Counted from the first letter of the stretch, positions 1 through 34,884 are shown. The stretch is 64,000 nt of DNA from Anoplopoma fimbria (GCF_027596085.1 NC_072459.1:21157055-21221054), one strand, 5' to 3'. A program made the numbers and translations. The notes: generated from the letters alone by a model not told the origin.

Positions 1-149
1 AGATATTCTGTGTGTGGTCAGCAGACAGTGTTTATTAATAACCAAATAACACCAGTATCATTTGACCATACATTCATAGGATGAATGCAGCTAGACCATC
101 TCAACAGACAGAAACCAGTCAAAGATAAGGTGTACTGTATTGTTTGCTT

Positions 150-432
150 CTTACGTTATCATTATTAATTCAATTCAGTTTATTTTGTATAGCCCAGAAT
201 CACAAATTACAAATTTGCCTCAGAGGGCTTTACAATCTGTGCACATGTTACATCCTCTGTCCTTCCCTCACATTCACAGGAAAAACTCCCCTAAAAAACC
301 CCTTTAACAGGGAGAAAAAAGGAAGAAACCTCTGGGAGAACGACAGAGGAGGGATCCTTCTCCCAGGATGGACAGAATGCAATAGATGTCATGTGTACAG
401 AATGAGCAGCATAACAGAGATACAACACATTC
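150..432 (+). repeat. Interspersed teleost repeat (CAGAGGGCTTTACAATCTG type)
   Basis: Carries the wording TATTTTGTATAGCCCAGAAT, TTGCCTCAGAGGGCTTTACA, CACAGGAAAAACTCCCC and GAAACCTCTGGGAGAACGAC that recurs across teleost genomes. The frame at 144-449 is repeat-derived and not taken as a gene. Nothing genic is seen from 1 to 2184 apart from repeats and AT-rich DNA. Confidence 0.7.
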
Positions 433-745
433 AAGATAAGATAAGATAAGATAAGATAAGATGATCCTTTATTAGTCCCGCAGCGGGGAAATTTGCAGAC
501 TTACAACAGCGCAGAGTAAAGTGCACACAAGAGACATAGCAGAAGAAGACAAGCTAAAAATAAAAATAAAAAATAAGATAAAAAATAAATAAAATAAAAA
601 ATGAAAAATAAAAATAAAATAAAACAAGTATTATAAATAAGCAATAAAAAAAATGTATATGACATAAATGATTCATATAATAAGACTACTTATAATAACA
701 GCAGCAATTATTACAGTAGAATTATAGCCATGAATTAATTAATGG
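433..745 (+). repeat. Interspersed repeat with GATAA tandem head
   Basis: Starts with AGATAAGATAAGATAAGATA, then GATCCTTTATTAGTCCCGC and AGAGTAAAGTGCACACAAGAG, then an A-rich tail. An inverted copy lies at 47337-47592. Confidence 0.75.
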
Positions 746-1219
746 TCTTAGGGAGCTTATAAAAATGTTACAAAGTGTGATCTCCTCATGTAAGGCCATA
801 ATAATTAACTCAAACAAAACAAACAGCATACAAATACTTCAGGTGTGTTCTTCTGTATCTTACCCTCCTTTAAATGCTCTCTACACGTCCGACGGGAGCA
901 CAGACTGACCTGAACCGCTCTCGTCACAGGAGCTCTGTGCTGTGACGTTAAAAAGCGACTGCTGACCGTCACATTGAAAACTTAAACTGGCCGGTTCCTG
1001 CTTGATGACGCGGCATGTCATAACTGTGAGAAAGCCCCGCCCATCCCGCAGGGGCTGGCTTCTGATTGGCTAAACAGCGTTAAAGGGGCACCGCTTAATA
1101 AAGTACCTGAGATGGGAAAAAAAATAAGAAAAAATGTGGTAGATATTTTTTTCCTCTCTTTTTAATGTTATGTTAAAAATAAAATAAAATATCATGATCA
1201 TCATCATGAAAAGTTGTTC

Positions 1220-1565
1220 TCTTAGAAGTAAAAGTCGTCATTTTACTGAAGTAAAAGTACAAAAGAGTTAGCAGAAAATAAGTAAAAGTACTTATGATGC
1301 AGAAGGCGTCCTTACAAAGCATTTTACATTTATTATAGCATTTCATCACTTTATTTAGGCTTCATTTACAATGTTTTTAGTAAAAATACAAATGGTGGTG
1401 ACAATATTGATACATAACTAAGCGTAAAATAATCTAATGGGGTAAAAAAGTGCATTATCCAGTGAATTTCAGTGAAAAATAATAATACTCAAGTACCTCA
1501 AAAATGTACTTATAGTACTACTTTGCGGAAGTAAATGTACTCTGTCACTTTCCACCACTAGCTGT
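1220..1565. repeat. AAGTAAAAGTACTT-type teleost repeat, copy A
   Basis: Dense alternation of AGTAAAAGTAC, AAGTACCTC and GTAAATGTACTCTGTCAC, ending TTTCCACCACTAGC. This is a widespread fish repeat rich in GTAC words. Related copies lie near 4.6, 48.3-48.96 and 59.7 kb. Confidence 0.65.
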
Positions 1566-2184
1566 ATTAAAGAAAACCCATTTTCTAATGATATTTGACA
1601 CATTTGTCAGAAATGTAGATCTAGTAACAGAAACCAAAACGTCCTACAAACAAAACGCTGAACCAAAGTCGTGGTGAATGAATAAAAGTGAACTTAAGGC
1701 TTCTTATAGAAGAAACGTGATATGAAGAAAAAAACAAAAACAAAAAAACAGTTCTCACCCAAATGTCGCCATCCTTGTCTACTTTACTTTATTCACTTAG
1801 AGTGGAACCGGTTCTGGCTTGCTCTGCTCCCATTGTGTCTTATAGAAAAGCCCTACTGCCCTCTGCTGGTGATAATACATCATTTCATAAACAACAACTT
1901 TGGTCTCAGAGGAGTCCAGTTTTGAACTTCAAACCTGGCATTACAAAACGCGTAATCCCCAAAGTATTGACAAAAAAAACTTCTGAAATAAACAAACAAG
2001 TATGAGCCAACCGATAAAGACACAGGTAGACAACATTTAGCAGTTTAGAAAGCCTCTTTAATTGCAATAATACTTCACAACATGATTTTCCATTCCAGAG
2101 GTGCAGACAGACAAACATTACAAAATAATTGAGGAGATGCAGTTTGTTTTTTTGGATTACCTTTGATTTTTAAGTGCGAAAGAG

Positions 2185-3621
2185 CGATTTTTATTTTTTT
2201 ATTCTTTTTAAATCTTGGAGCCGTTATTCTTAACAACACATTCCTCCCACTTCCCAGCAGTGTGAGCCGAAAGCAGCCCCCGAGCACAGCCTGTGAGGGG
2301 TCTCTAGCCTCCTGACACCTCTATAAAACCGCTCACCTTATACATCTGCTCTATATCTCGACCACATGTTGACTCATGTCTGCATGAAGCCCCGTCAGCC
2401 AGAGTACAGTGTACGTAGGTTACAGTGATGAAGTACGCCTCCTCCTCCCATTACAACCTCAGCTACTCCTTCCACTCAACAAGCTGTGCTCTGAGAATAC
2501 AGTGTGTGCTGTGAGTAATAGACTACCCCGTCACCCCATTTAAACTTGAACATAAACAAAAACACTGATAGTGATAATAAATGTAAAAAAAAAGAAAAAA
2601 AGACAATCAATGCATGACCAGGAAGAAAAATAATAGCCAACAAAATCCCGCCCAGTAGAATTCAGCTGCATTTAAGGCCTTAGTGTGTGTTGGCAGGCTG
2701 TGCGCTTATTTAATGAGCATGTGCACGGTCTTCCCAAAACTTCCAAGCTTCTCCGTCAATGTGTCATTAAACACAGAAATGCAGTGGTTTATAATGTCAA
2801 GGCTTAAGTGTTTTTTTTGTTGTTGTTTTTTCAACTCAGTGCAAAATTAAAAAATTTCAGCACAATCAAATGCCTTCAGTATGCGTCAATGAGTCTCTAA
2901 TTGTTTCACTTGAAATCCGCCTCCAATTTTGTTTCCGCAAGAAATGTGTGTGTGTGTAACATTATCAAGCCAAAAAAGCGTAGTCACGAGTACTAACTGT
3001 AGCTAAATTGATAGGATACATTTCCGCGTATAAACCTTCATTATAAACTGAAGCGAGAGCGCGAGCATAATAAACATGAAGCACTTCCATTCTTAACCAT
3101 TATAATAAAAAAAAGAAAAACTTCTGCATAAAATACAATTCTATAGATCGAGTTATTACTTTGGTCCCCTTCCAGTAATCTGTCTTCATCTATGTATACT
3201 TCTTCCTTCTTTTTCTCTGTCTTCAATTAGAAAAATAGATCCCAAATCAGGACTATTATAATTGGAATGTTTCCTTACAAAAATATTTTATTTTCCCAGA
3301 GAATGAAAAATGAAGCAAACAAAAAAAATTTGGCCCCAAAAAACCCCCCAACCATAACGTTTGCGTTTGTCAGCATGGCGATTGTCCGAGTTTACTGGCT
3401 TCTGTATGTGTGAAGCTGTGTTAAGAATGCATAGATTGTCAATGTTAAAGAGATCAGACTGTCACAGGGCTAAACCTTAATGAACGGGTCGAATCCCTGT
3501 CTCTAAGTCTTACTTGTGTGTTCCTCTCCGTTCAGTAGGTACAGTAATGTGTGCTCATATGTGTGTTTGGATCGGCCTATTTGTGATGCAGTTCTAAGGA
3601 GTCGAATGGCACTGTGGCGGT
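2185..3621 (-). other. myh9: Probable myh9 3' UTR
   Basis: This is AT-rich sequence downstream of the stop with no other gene. AATAAA signals on the minus strand lie at 3287-3292, 2198-2203 and 2190-2195. The distal pair would give a UTR of about 1.4 kb, near the length I recall for human MYH9. The true cleavage site is not visible; it could be the proximal signal or lie below 2185. Confidence 0.45.
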
Positions 3622-23510
<19,889 letters not shown>

Positions 23511-24669
23511 GGTTGCTGTTTCAAGGAGAGTAAGAGGGAGAGAGAGAAAAAGACAGTTTGTGGTTAATGCTGGGAAATTGTGAAAATCATGATCAGGTCA
23601 GATACGCAGACATCAAACCACAAAAAATATTAAATTAATTCTGATTGAAATGTTTGTTATCCATCACAACATTAAAATGAATTATATGTATGAATTGCTG
23701 CACGTCCTCAATAACGGTTTTGTTCACAGGACCAGACCTTTGCTAGCCTTCCATCTTCAACATACAATCTCTGGGATGAAAAGGTCCGACAGGATGTACA
23801 ACAGGAAGAGTCTGCACAAAGTTAGGTCGGGTCGACATAAAACATAGCCGTGTCAAACGAGGCGCTGTGTTACTTCTTGGCAAACGGCTGTGAACACACC
23901 CATTTCAAGCTACTGGACCATCCGAGGGCCAAAGGAGAAACATTTGCCCAGCAGAAGTGCCTCCAGTTTGGCCGAGCGCGCCAACAAATTTGCCGTCAGC
24001 TGGTGGGAAGCCTGTGAGGGAGCTTGTCTTTGTTGACGTTTTCTACTGGTTGGTTAAGTATCTGCTCAGAGATGGGAGGGTTGATTGCGGGTGGTCTTGG
24101 AGAGATAGCTGAAACCTCTGGATGACTTCTGGCCCTTATCAGTAAATAGTTCCAGGGGACTAAACCCAGCTACTAAAACAGGAAACAAAAGTCCCTTTTG
24201 TACATACCAGTTTGTGTTTTTCCTGCTCCGGAGGAACCATAAAGATAAAAGGATCAAAGGACTGAAAAGCAAATTTAGTTTGAGAAAATGTTTTTCTTTT
24301 GTATACAACACCACAGGCGCTTGATCTTTAGAACTACTATTCACTGTTTTTTCTCTGATATAGTACAGAACCACATTGAAACAATTAGTAAATAATGGTT
24401 TTGTTTGTCATGGTCACGCATTTTCTCAGTAGCCATTCCTTTTGTTAGACTTTGATATAGGTCGTATAGGTAAGTAAATATAATACAATCCTATCCCCTA
24501 ATATTTGGTAGTTGTTAAACTGGATGAAAGTTTCCCATAAAATAAGCAATGAACCAAAACAAATGGAATTAAATGCTGCGTGCATTTAATGCCATTTGTT
24601 CATATCAAACATGACTAAAAGGCCAAAACAAAATCTTGAATCTGCTCTTGCTTTGACACGCGTCTGAAA

Positions 24670-24671
<2 letters not shown>

Positions 24672-24712
<41 letters not shown>
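24672..24712 (+). repeat. (CA)n microsatellite
   Basis: About 20 uninterrupted CA units in myh9 intron 1. Confidence 0.97.
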
Positions 24713-24715
<3 letters not shown>

Positions 24716-25595
24716 GTTGACAGGGAGTGCTGCGGTTTAACCCACATAGAAAGTGACCAGACAGGTATTGTCAGTATTGTGTAAAAGGAGGACTGAACAC
24801 AATGTGCTTTCACAGACACGAGGCCCCAGACTTCACCGTCTTCAATTATCAATATCATTCCAACACAGCAGGAGCATGACACCGTCTGCCCAGAACCATC
24901 CGGTGTCGTTGGGCTCTCCCAGTGTTCCCTCACCTACAACAGATAACCCAGGGAGCTGCCATATAGAGGCTTGTTTGCATAGGCAGCGTTGCTCGCATGC
25001 AAGCACTAAGAAAATCACAGCAGAGGTCGGGTCCAACCCGATGTTACATTTGTAATAGCGTCTGAAATATTGAATATTAGCTGGAAGAGTTTGAATGTGT
25101 CCATGAGAGTAATTCTGCATTGCCATGTTGTCCGTTGAAACGAAGTTCTGGTGCCAATTTTTTCAATTCATTCATGATCAACATCATTAAATCACTGCTT
25201 GCACACGGCACATAACATTGAGGAAATACATTTATTCAAGAATGCATGATGCATTATGCAAATATTAAAGTTTAATAAAAGGACGTGCGCCTTTCAAGAA
25301 TGTGGGAGAAAACATTGCTTTTTCAAGCCCTGCATTTCAAAGCTTGATCATAGACGTTGATTTTTTTAAAAACATGATATTCCCCTAAGCTTATTACAGT
25401 GGATGAAACCCAATGTGACTTTATAACAAACAGTCTCTCTAAATTTTCCAAACTTAAGTTGAGGAATTTGTGTTTTTTAAGTTACGTTTTGAACTAATGG
25501 ACACTTTTAGAGAATATTTGGGAGATTAGAAAAAAAAAATCTGTTAACGATACATCGGCCGATGGCAATTTCTTTTTCATAAACACCAACTGGTA

Positions 25596-25786
25596 AGAGG
25601 CCCCGGGGTAGACCCAGAATACGCTGGAGAGATTATATATCTCGTCTGGCCTGGGAACGCCTCAGGGTTCCCCAGGAGGAGCTGGAAAGTGTTGCTGGGG
25701 AGAAGGACGTCTGGAGGACCCTCCTTAGCTTGCTGCCCCCGCGACCCGGCCCCGGATAAGCGGAAGGAGATGGATGGATGGATGGA
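25596..25786 (+). mobile_element. 3' end of a non-LTR retrotransposon (reverse transcriptase ORF C-terminus)
   Basis: One frame reads RPRGRPRIRWRDYISRLAWE, continues through a Glu/Val-rich stretch to LLPPRPGPG and a stop. This is the C-terminal wording of common fish LINE ORF2 proteins, followed by a (GATG)n tail. It is severely 5'-truncated, as LINE insertions usually are. It appears to lie inside another AT-rich repeat with ATATCGATGG-like ends. Confidence 0.75.
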
Positions 25787-27022
25787 TATATTTAAATGTT
25801 ATATCGATGGCTTAAATAAAAACTTTTAGTGTTCTCAGGTGGACAAAATATTTAATATTGACACCTTTTCTAAATGATCAAAAAAGTAATTAAAAGTACC
25901 GCAATATCTTGTTGATTGGCCGACACATACGGCGATGTATCTACGATAGGTTAAATACGGCAAATATATAGGCATGGTCGGTCTAGCACTACTTCTGACA
26001 GCTGTTAAAAAATGATTGTGATCAAGGATCATCAGAATTTCATGGATTAAGCTCATGACAAAATGCATACTAATTTGGCAGCATTCCTCATCTGTACTGA
26101 AAACACTGAAGACACTTGAGAAGGTTGCTGCGTTTAACGAGGTTATTATGTCCCTCGTCCGTTCCAGCACATTAACCCTGATCTGTGAGAAAGAAAGCAG
26201 AGGGAGAGGCACTCTTCTCCCCCTGCCTCGTTCTGTCCTCTATCTTCGCTCTCTGTCGGGCTGCGCTGCAGCCGACGTCCATAAGCGCTCAACCCGCCTC
26301 CGAACTCATCTCCCGTTTACCAACCCCATCCTGTAACGGAACGTGGGGCAAATTAGTCCTGCTTTGCCTCTCAGCTGGCTCCAAACTCCCTCCTCTGCCT
26401 TCAGCCACCCCTCCTCTCCCTCTCCCGAGTCCTAACATCCCCCTCCACCCCCTCTCTTTCTGTTTATCCAGTCTTTTCAGGGTCGCATTCCTCCCATGCT
26501 CACCCGTTATCAGGGAGAGACGGCGAGCAACGGCATTCCACAAATTTCTGTCCTCTGTGCCTCCCCTCTTACGTTTCTCCCAGACCTGTTCTCTGGCTTT
26601 CCTTCCAGTTTCCTCCCCCCTACTCCCATCACATCAGCAGACCATGTGTGGCTTTTGAAGTTTTGTCACTCGGGGGGAGATCTGCTTCACCTAACAAAAG
26701 TGTCAGTACACCCAGAGCTGCAGAGATCCAACCTATGTGTGCGTTTATTCCATTTGAGTACATCCCCATGCTCCTTATAAAATATACTTGCCCTTAACTC
26801 GCTCCAGTACATTTGGATCAGTTGGCCCCCATGCAGCGTTGAATATGAGCCATAACTGACTATAATCCCTGTAGCTTTGTTGTCTGGCAAAAACAAGAAG
26901 TGAAATAGAACAGGCTGAAACGCCCAAAGCTGTGGTGTTGCTTTTACCTTGATTTGTTCCATTATTATACTCAACGTGCAGGGAGACATGTCAGCCATTT
27001 ATTATCAATTAACCTGACAATT

Positions 27023-27356
27023 ATGGCTGGGATATATTGATATAAGATTAGATATCATTTTCGATTTTGAATATCGTTATATGGCATACCAGTTGTCTTT
27101 TCCTGGTTTTAAAGGTTGCATTCCAGTAAAGCGATATCATTTTCTGAACTACCTAGACTGTTCTAGCTATTCTATTATTTGCATTTATCCACTTAGTCAT
27201 TATATCCACAATACTGATGATTATTTATCAAAAATCTTATTGTTTAAATATTTTTGTAAAAGCACCAATAGCTAATCCTTCAATGAGTTGCAATATCGAT
27301 ATTGAGGTGTTTGGTCAAAAAATATCGGGATAATGATTTCCTCCACATCCCCCGGC
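27023..27356. mobile_element. AT-rich non-autonomous element with ATATCGATAT-type ends
   Basis: The left edge GGCTGGGATATATTGATAT and right region CAATATCGATATTGAGG form imperfect inverted sequence around an AT-rich core that contains TTGTCTTTTCCTGGTTTTAA. This wording recurs in teleost genomes in elements beginning GGGCTGGGCGATAT. It is decayed; the superfamily is probably hAT, but this is not certain. Confidence 0.55.
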
Positions 27357-30300
27357 ACCCCTGCCAATCATTTTCAAGATTAAAGGTTTGTTAGTATTGA
27401 AAAATGCAATTAGCTGACGCCAACCCCCATTCATTTTTTCCCCAACCAACCGGCCAAAACCCAAAAGACACTTTTTACTATCACATAAAACAGAAAGAAA
27501 AAATTACATTTTAAACGAGTGATTGTTTGGTATTTTTGCTTGAAAAATGACTGTCAGGAAACGAACGGGCAGCTATATCGATAATAAACTGAACATTTCA
27601 TCTCTAATTTGGACATTTATTGTAGCAAAGTCTGTTGATATCTGCCTCACTGTGACTCACATATTTGCCACAGATAACTCAGTGACACACTTCAAACCAC
27701 CTCCAGAGAGTACCGCTAGGACTAAAATTACTCCAAAGGCTATTCTAGTTCGAAAAGTGCTGCTCTATATTGAAAGGAGAAAAAAAGCAGAGGGATAAAG
27801 ACATATTTTAGACATAGGCCTTGCCTAGTGCAGGCTGACAGTTGTAGTAAGACACGGATGTTGACTTGACTTTGAGATAAAACAGTGTTTATTGAAAGGA
27901 ACCCCTGCTTGGCTCAGGTTCCTGCTGCCGCCCTGCCAAGTCCCCCGTAATCCTGTAAGAATCCGGGCTTCTCCGATTCCTTGTCGCTTTGCTACACGCT
28001 CAGCTGTGAAGAGAGTTCACCAACTATTCTTTTGAGACCCGCTTACGACGAGATTAGCTGGCCTAGATAATCATAACAAGGATTACTCATTAATTGAACA
28101 CATTGCAGCAGGAGGAAAACAGTCATCCTGCAAAAATTCCTGAACTTTATGAAACCTGACTGAGATACCATTAAAGGATTATGTCTTTAAAAAAAATGCC
28201 CAAATTAAATCAGAGAGAGCAGTGTCCTGTCAAAGCAACAGCCTTCTTGAAAGAGGAACCGTTAAACAGCACATGGACGAGAACATTTTTTTAGAAACCG
28301 GCCTCATCACAGGGACCAGAATGTGGTTAGAGAGAGGAAGTGATGCAGAGGCCACGACTTTGAGGAGGAGGTGGAGGAGGAACTGGGAGGAGAGGAAAAG
28401 GAAGGAGCTACAAAGTGTCCTTTTCAGTCCTGGTTGTCCCGTTTAGAAAGCAGGTCAACCTTGGTCGTCATAAAACGGAGGCCATCCACCCATCAGCCAG
28501 ACTCCCTCTCATTCCTTTCCACCTCGCTGATTCTCCCCGAGTTCCAGTAAAAACCAGGAGTCGAGACAACCTCTACCAAAGCATGACCGCGTACTGTCAA
28601 ACCCCTCCTGCTCCGGCTAAAGGCAACCCATAAACCAACTATGCTGTGACGACTGCCCCATTGACAGGAGGAATATTAATAGAACGACCGAAAAGTCAAT
28701 ACTACTGCGCTCCCAACAACTGCAACATCCCAGCTGGCTTGATCAGAAACAAGGCTGCTCATCCGCCCTCCTCCTCACGCTGTGGATGTTTTATTCAGCC
28801 TTGTTGGTTTGGCTTCATCTGTTTAGATAACCCTTCCCAGCAAACACTCCACTCAAGCGTCAGCCTCTCTTATGTCTTGGCTTTACCACTTTCATTCCCC
28901 TCACAGCCCAATGATCGATTGACTGAGAGGTTCTCTTTCTCATGAAAGTGAGAGTGGGTGCCAGACGGGCTGTAAAAGGTACAGAGTCAGTCAGAATTCA
29001 TTGTGGGCTCACACGTCGGCACTCTCTCTCTCTCTCTCTCGCTCGCTCTCTCCCCTTCGCCCTCCTTCTCTGGAAGTGGGAAGGGTGGGGCAAGGAGGCG
29101 AGAGGGGAAGAAAGGAGGAAATGACAAACTGAGAAAACTATTTTGCCATTTGTGGAACTTGTTGTGTGCGAGTCTTTCTAGGAGGGAGGGAGGGAGGGAA
29201 GGTGGCATTTTTTTTTACTTGAGCGCACACTGAGCGGCTCCGAGAGGCAAAATTAAGCCCTTGCTGGAAAACGAACTGCGCTGCATGACAGATCTAACAT
29301 CACTTTCCACATTACTTCTCGCATTCCTGCCCCGACCGGGATCCAGTTTCACTTTGAACTGTAAGCTGGCCGATGCCATCTACCGTTTACAACCAGAGGC
29401 CCCTGCTATGTCTGACTGAAGCTCTCGGCACATCGACTATCAGTGTCTCCCAACATCACCGCTCATGTACCAAATAAAGAGGATATTATAACTATTAAGT
29501 TATAGCAATGTGGATTAAAAAAAAGGGGTGTTACAGTAATGTTTTATACATTGAACTGTAAGGCTGGTTTGCTTAAGTTTAACCATTACTTTTACTTATC
29601 TAATTGAATAGTTTGATCAGCACAAATTATTGTAAACCACCGACCCACATAACACTCTGAATAATGCCAGTTTTATCTATTTCAACTAAATTTGAATCAA
29701 TGGGAGTCAGAAGGCAGACCGATTGAAAACCTCAGTTAAATGACAGGAAGGACAGAGAATTAGAAAAAAGGGTGTTGCTCTGATAAGCACATCATTTCTA
29801 GGGTCATAGAACAAATTCCACATCCATTAATCAAGCAGCTATCCCGTTACACCATCGAATGCGCTATTGACTGGTTGTTTGACAAAACAGGGCAGATACC
29901 AGAGTTCCCTGTTACTGGAGCACTCCGCAGTATTGACCATTAGATAAATAGATAGATGGTTACGTAAGCCTTTTTAAGCAGACTGTGAAAGAATGCAGAG
30001 GGGAGTTAAGATACACATTTCAATATGTCAGCACTGGGTTTTTTTCTGAGGAATGCTAAACTGGCACGGCTAGGTTTTTTTATTTTTTTTCATTGCTGAC
30101 AGACCCAGTGAAGAAAATCTGCCATTACCACCTCACTTTTGCTCTTTTGTTCAACCAATCACCGGACTACCCGCCCTTCTTCGACCTTTTGAATTATCAT
30201 GTGGCTCTTTTTCAGCTGTATCACCTCTTATCTATACCTTAGGGCACTCCCTCCGAGTCACTCACAGACTGAGACTTATCTCATCAAACAATGGCCCTCC

Positions 30301-30502
30301 AAGAGCCAAATGCCAGATCGACAACCTGGGCATCTGGTGTGCGATGCAATTTGGACTGACATGGATATCCAATGGGAGCTAGGAGATAGACGCATTACGC
30401 AGCACGTTTCAAAGTTCACCGTGCAAAAGAGTCTGGTTGTTACTTGCGCAACACATTCGCCGCACTTTCGTGTAGAATCACACGACAGGTGTGCAGCTCT
30501 CA

Positions 30503-30535
<33 letters not shown>
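30503..30535 (+). repeat. (AC)n microsatellite
   Basis: About 16 AC units in myh9 intron 1. Confidence 0.97.
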
Positions 30536-30539
<4 letters not shown>

Positions 30540-32624
30540 ACACACACCCAACTCCGGACAAAGTCTAACTTCTGACATGCTTCACTGAAATCACAACCGA
30601 ATCTCTCAGCTTCTAATGAAAATGTATGGCTTTACTTTCCATCCCAAATGCATTGAATGACTTCCAACTAGCATAACCTTACAATAACCATTTTCTACAA
30701 GTAAGTTATGTGGGGAAATGGAGAGCCAAGGTGCCAACTATCACCTTCTTAAACAAACAGGAAGGTTCAGTAATCATTGATCAAGGATTAACTCATCATT
30801 TATGCCACAAAACAGAAAGCAGATTTATCTACTGAGCCACATGTTCTAATTGGGCCTGGTCAAGGTCCGTCCATCCAGATCAAGTGCTTTCTGTGTATAG
30901 TCTAAGTCGGAGCGCAACCATTTCCTGGTATTGTTCAGTTCCATTAAAACCTTACAGGTGGGCGCTGTGAGGGGGGAGGCGAGGAAAGGATGGGGTGGTG
31001 CCAAAAAAATAACAAGCAGAGGAAAAGAGGTGGCCGGGGGGGGGGGGGGCCTCTGACATAGACAGGGAACAGAAGGCCCAGATAAAGGTCTGAAGAGGCA
31101 GCTGAAACAAACGTATGGAATAAACAGCAGCAAAGACGAAGGGGGGAAACCCAGAGAACAAACCAGTGCAGATTTATCCTCAAGCCCAGTTGGTTCACGA
31201 CTGGCAACGTAATTATGCTGCTCATGTCGACTAGAAGAAATATGTTTTGGCAGGACAAAAAAGACCAGACATACGAGAAATAATAATATGCTTGATCTGA
31301 ATTAAAGGCAACCATTAGTGATATACGCCACATGCAGGATTTCTATAAAACTTTTCTGAAAGATATTGACTATGAGCAACACCATCACTACATACTGCCA
31401 ATTGTCAGCTCTGCCATGGTTAATGGAGAATGTTAACAGTCTCCGCTCTGACTGGAATGGTTTGCCTGCATGAATGAATCTCAGCTGACTGTGTAGAAAA
31501 CCAGGCATGACCCTTCGCTGCCCCAACAATCATCAACGTCGTCCATCACTAGGAGCAAGCATTACTAGAACATGCTAGAGTAATGGACTCAGAAGAGAAA
31601 ATTGGAGCAGTTCAACCAGCCAAAATGTCACGAATATTTCAAGTTTCCCAAAAGCCTTGCTGGCACTTTCCAAACGCTTGTTGTGTCAAACCTACTGTCC
31701 AAAACCAAAAGATATTCCATTTACAATCATTTAAAGACAAAGGAAACCAGAAAAGTTTCACTTTTGAGAAGCTGCAGCCAGGGAATTTTCAGCATTTTGC
31801 TTAACGAAATAACCACCCACTAACCAATTTGTCCAAATAGTTTCCCTTTCTAATGTGCGACAAATCATTACAGCTCCAACTCTAGTTTCTTTCAAAGTTT
31901 TTCCAGCCTGCGTTATCATCCGTTTCTCTCCTCTTAGCCTGACAATCTGAATTAAATGCATGATCGAGCCTATGGGTGCAGTTAGAAGGGCACAAACAAC
32001 AGATAAAGGATTAGAAATACCTCACATTTGTTACAAGAACCTTGAGAGTTCATACCCAGAAGACAACTGTGGGTTGTGTGTGAGACATACTGTGTCACGC
32101 AGCCCTCCCCACACTGAACTCATATTTGCAACAAAAGCAAGGGGGCCTGCAAGTAATCCGGCTCAGCCACGACGACACTACCTTCAATGAAATCTAAACA
32201 TCCACAGGCATGATTGAGCGTACACCAGCCCCTTGTTCACATTTTAAGACGTCTGCGTTTCATTTCGTCTAGCCTACAGTACGTAACTCTCCGGGGGGGG
32301 GGACTCACTGTGTGGACATTGCTGACACACAAGTGTTGGAATGTAACGATCTCCGCGGGGTGCTCCATAACCGCGCTTGAACTGGCAACCAGTGACAAGA
32401 ACTGGGCTCCAGGGAAGCCGTTGCACAATGAAAGTGCTCAATTCATGACTCAAATACAATAACAGGATGTGACATACTGCATGTCATCCAATGTGCCCCT
32501 TTAAGGCTACATATTTACTGATGTCTACCTCTCAAAACACACAGCAAAAGAATGGGCCGGCTCTAGGAAGGAGTGTAGGTGTATCATCCGGAGAGATGGC
32601 TTTGATTTAACAAGCAACGAATGA

Positions 32625-32748
<124 letters not shown>

Positions 32749-34884
32749 CTTTCTATGCCTGGGTATCAGTGAGGTAATCACTGCGGTTTCATAGCTTCTT
32801 GGCAGAAAGCATCAGCTGGTCGTAAGCGTATGGTTCTGATTGCTACAAATGAGAGCAGAGAGGTGCCGCTCTGGCTCGCTCGGACGCCACTAACACTTCG
32901 CACAACGAGAAGCAGGTTTCGGGTGAGTGGACGCCAGCTATCGATGCCGAGTCCGACTCGAGGTGAAGACAGACGGCGCGCTATAGCTCAGGCCACACAG
33001 GGCCGAACGTACACTGAACTTCAGTAGGGCGGCGCAGGCATACCAGAGACTGTTTGCTTCCCAGAGTGCAAACACAATGATGTGCCGTCTAACAGAGCAA
33101 ACACAAATTGCCCTGACAAAGCTCACTGGTGTAGGTGTGCGACGACACGGCACGGTTAGGCATGATGAGAATGTGACACTTGATAGATCGGAGGAGAGTC
33201 TGCGATTGGCTTATGGGAATGAAAATATGAATAGGGTTGCTGTGACATTTTTTTTTAATTAGGTTAAATAAATAACAGGTTGGTTACCTGTGATCGTTCA
33301 TGTACTTGCTGAACATTTCCCATGTTCCCCAAGTCATTCTTCACTACAAATACTTTTACACTTACTAAACTCTAAACTTATGAAACGGACTATGTCCTGA
33401 ACATTAGGTGTGCCCTTTTATTACCCAATACTGTCATCTTTTCTCCAGATAGTAATTTTACAATTGCTTATTCGGTCTATTCCCTATAAACTGCACTTAT
33501 TTATGTCTGGAAGAGGGATCCATCCTCTGTTGCTCTTCCTGATCTTTCTCCATGTTCTGTCCTATGTTTTACAGTTGGTGAAGCCCTCTCAGGCAAATTT
33601 GTGATTTGTTACTTTGGTGCCATATAAAAAAATAAATGGTCTTAACTTGGCTTGATATTGATATACCCCATAAAATCTCTCATGCTGCCTAGCCGATGTT
33701 CATCACAGTGGACCGCACTGTAATTACAGGACAAACCTGGTCATTTTCAGCTGGCATTCTTTTTGTGGATTTCAGAACTCATTCTGGCAAACTGATACAA
33801 CAACCCGTGCCCATTAACCTCTGTAAAAAGTTTGAGTCATCACCAGACCAGAACTTCCAAAGTGTGTTCTGAGCTAGTCAAAACTGCATTTTTGTACTAT
33901 GCACCCTGGGCTTGGAGTAACTTACAAGCCCAAATTTTTTTTCTGGAAACACATCATGCCACATCCAAAGAAAGTCGCACTTTTTTCCACCCATCTCTGG
34001 TCAAATATTGTGTTATATGTGAATGTTGCACAATTATATGTGACTTTTATGTATTGTCAATCAATTTTACCCTGTCATTTTGGCAACGTCTCTCTCTCTC
34101 TCTCTTTTAAAAGCGATAATGTTTCTCAAGAGACTTAATGGTTACATAAAACAATGCTTAAAAATGCTCTTAAAAGCCCATATTACAAATAGCTGATAAT
34201 GCTAATATACTTTCAATTGCATCAAGAAGGGGCCTCCTGCAAAAACTTCGTTAACCTCAGATGAAATAAATCACAGTCAAAATGTATTCCTTCTTTGCTG
34301 GGGGGCCCCCTTTGAGAACCCCCCTTGAGAACCCCGGTATGCTTCACGGACCTGCATATGACATTGGTTCAGTGAGGTCGAGCTGAAGCAGTTTTTTGGG
34401 GGGGTAAACCAGTGACGTCATACTTAATATCAGTGGCCACACACAGCGTCCGTTTCTAACCTCTGCACAACAAAAAAAGTTCACCTACAACCACACATTA
34501 TTCATAAATCCACGACGCAGCGGCCTACACGTTGTCTAAAAACTCACTTTTCCTTCGTTTCCATCGCACTCAAACCTTTTTTCCGCAACTCATTCAAGCG
34601 GATCACTTCCTGCCTCCACCGTGACGCCAGCAGCCACAATGCTCACACTGTATTTGAAGGCATACTTCTTCTCCCCATATGGCAACAAAACATGAAGTTT
34701 GAGAATAATAAAGTGTAAAAGTCGGGGGTGGTTTGAAGTTGGAGAAAGCTCGGTTTAAATCTGTCGGGGAGGTCCCACTCCACCCGGCCGTGCTTCCTGG
34801 TTAGTGACGGGCAGATTGAATGAGTTATGAAAGAGGACATGGAGGAAGCATGGCGGACAAAAGTGTTCAAGTTGGACATATTAC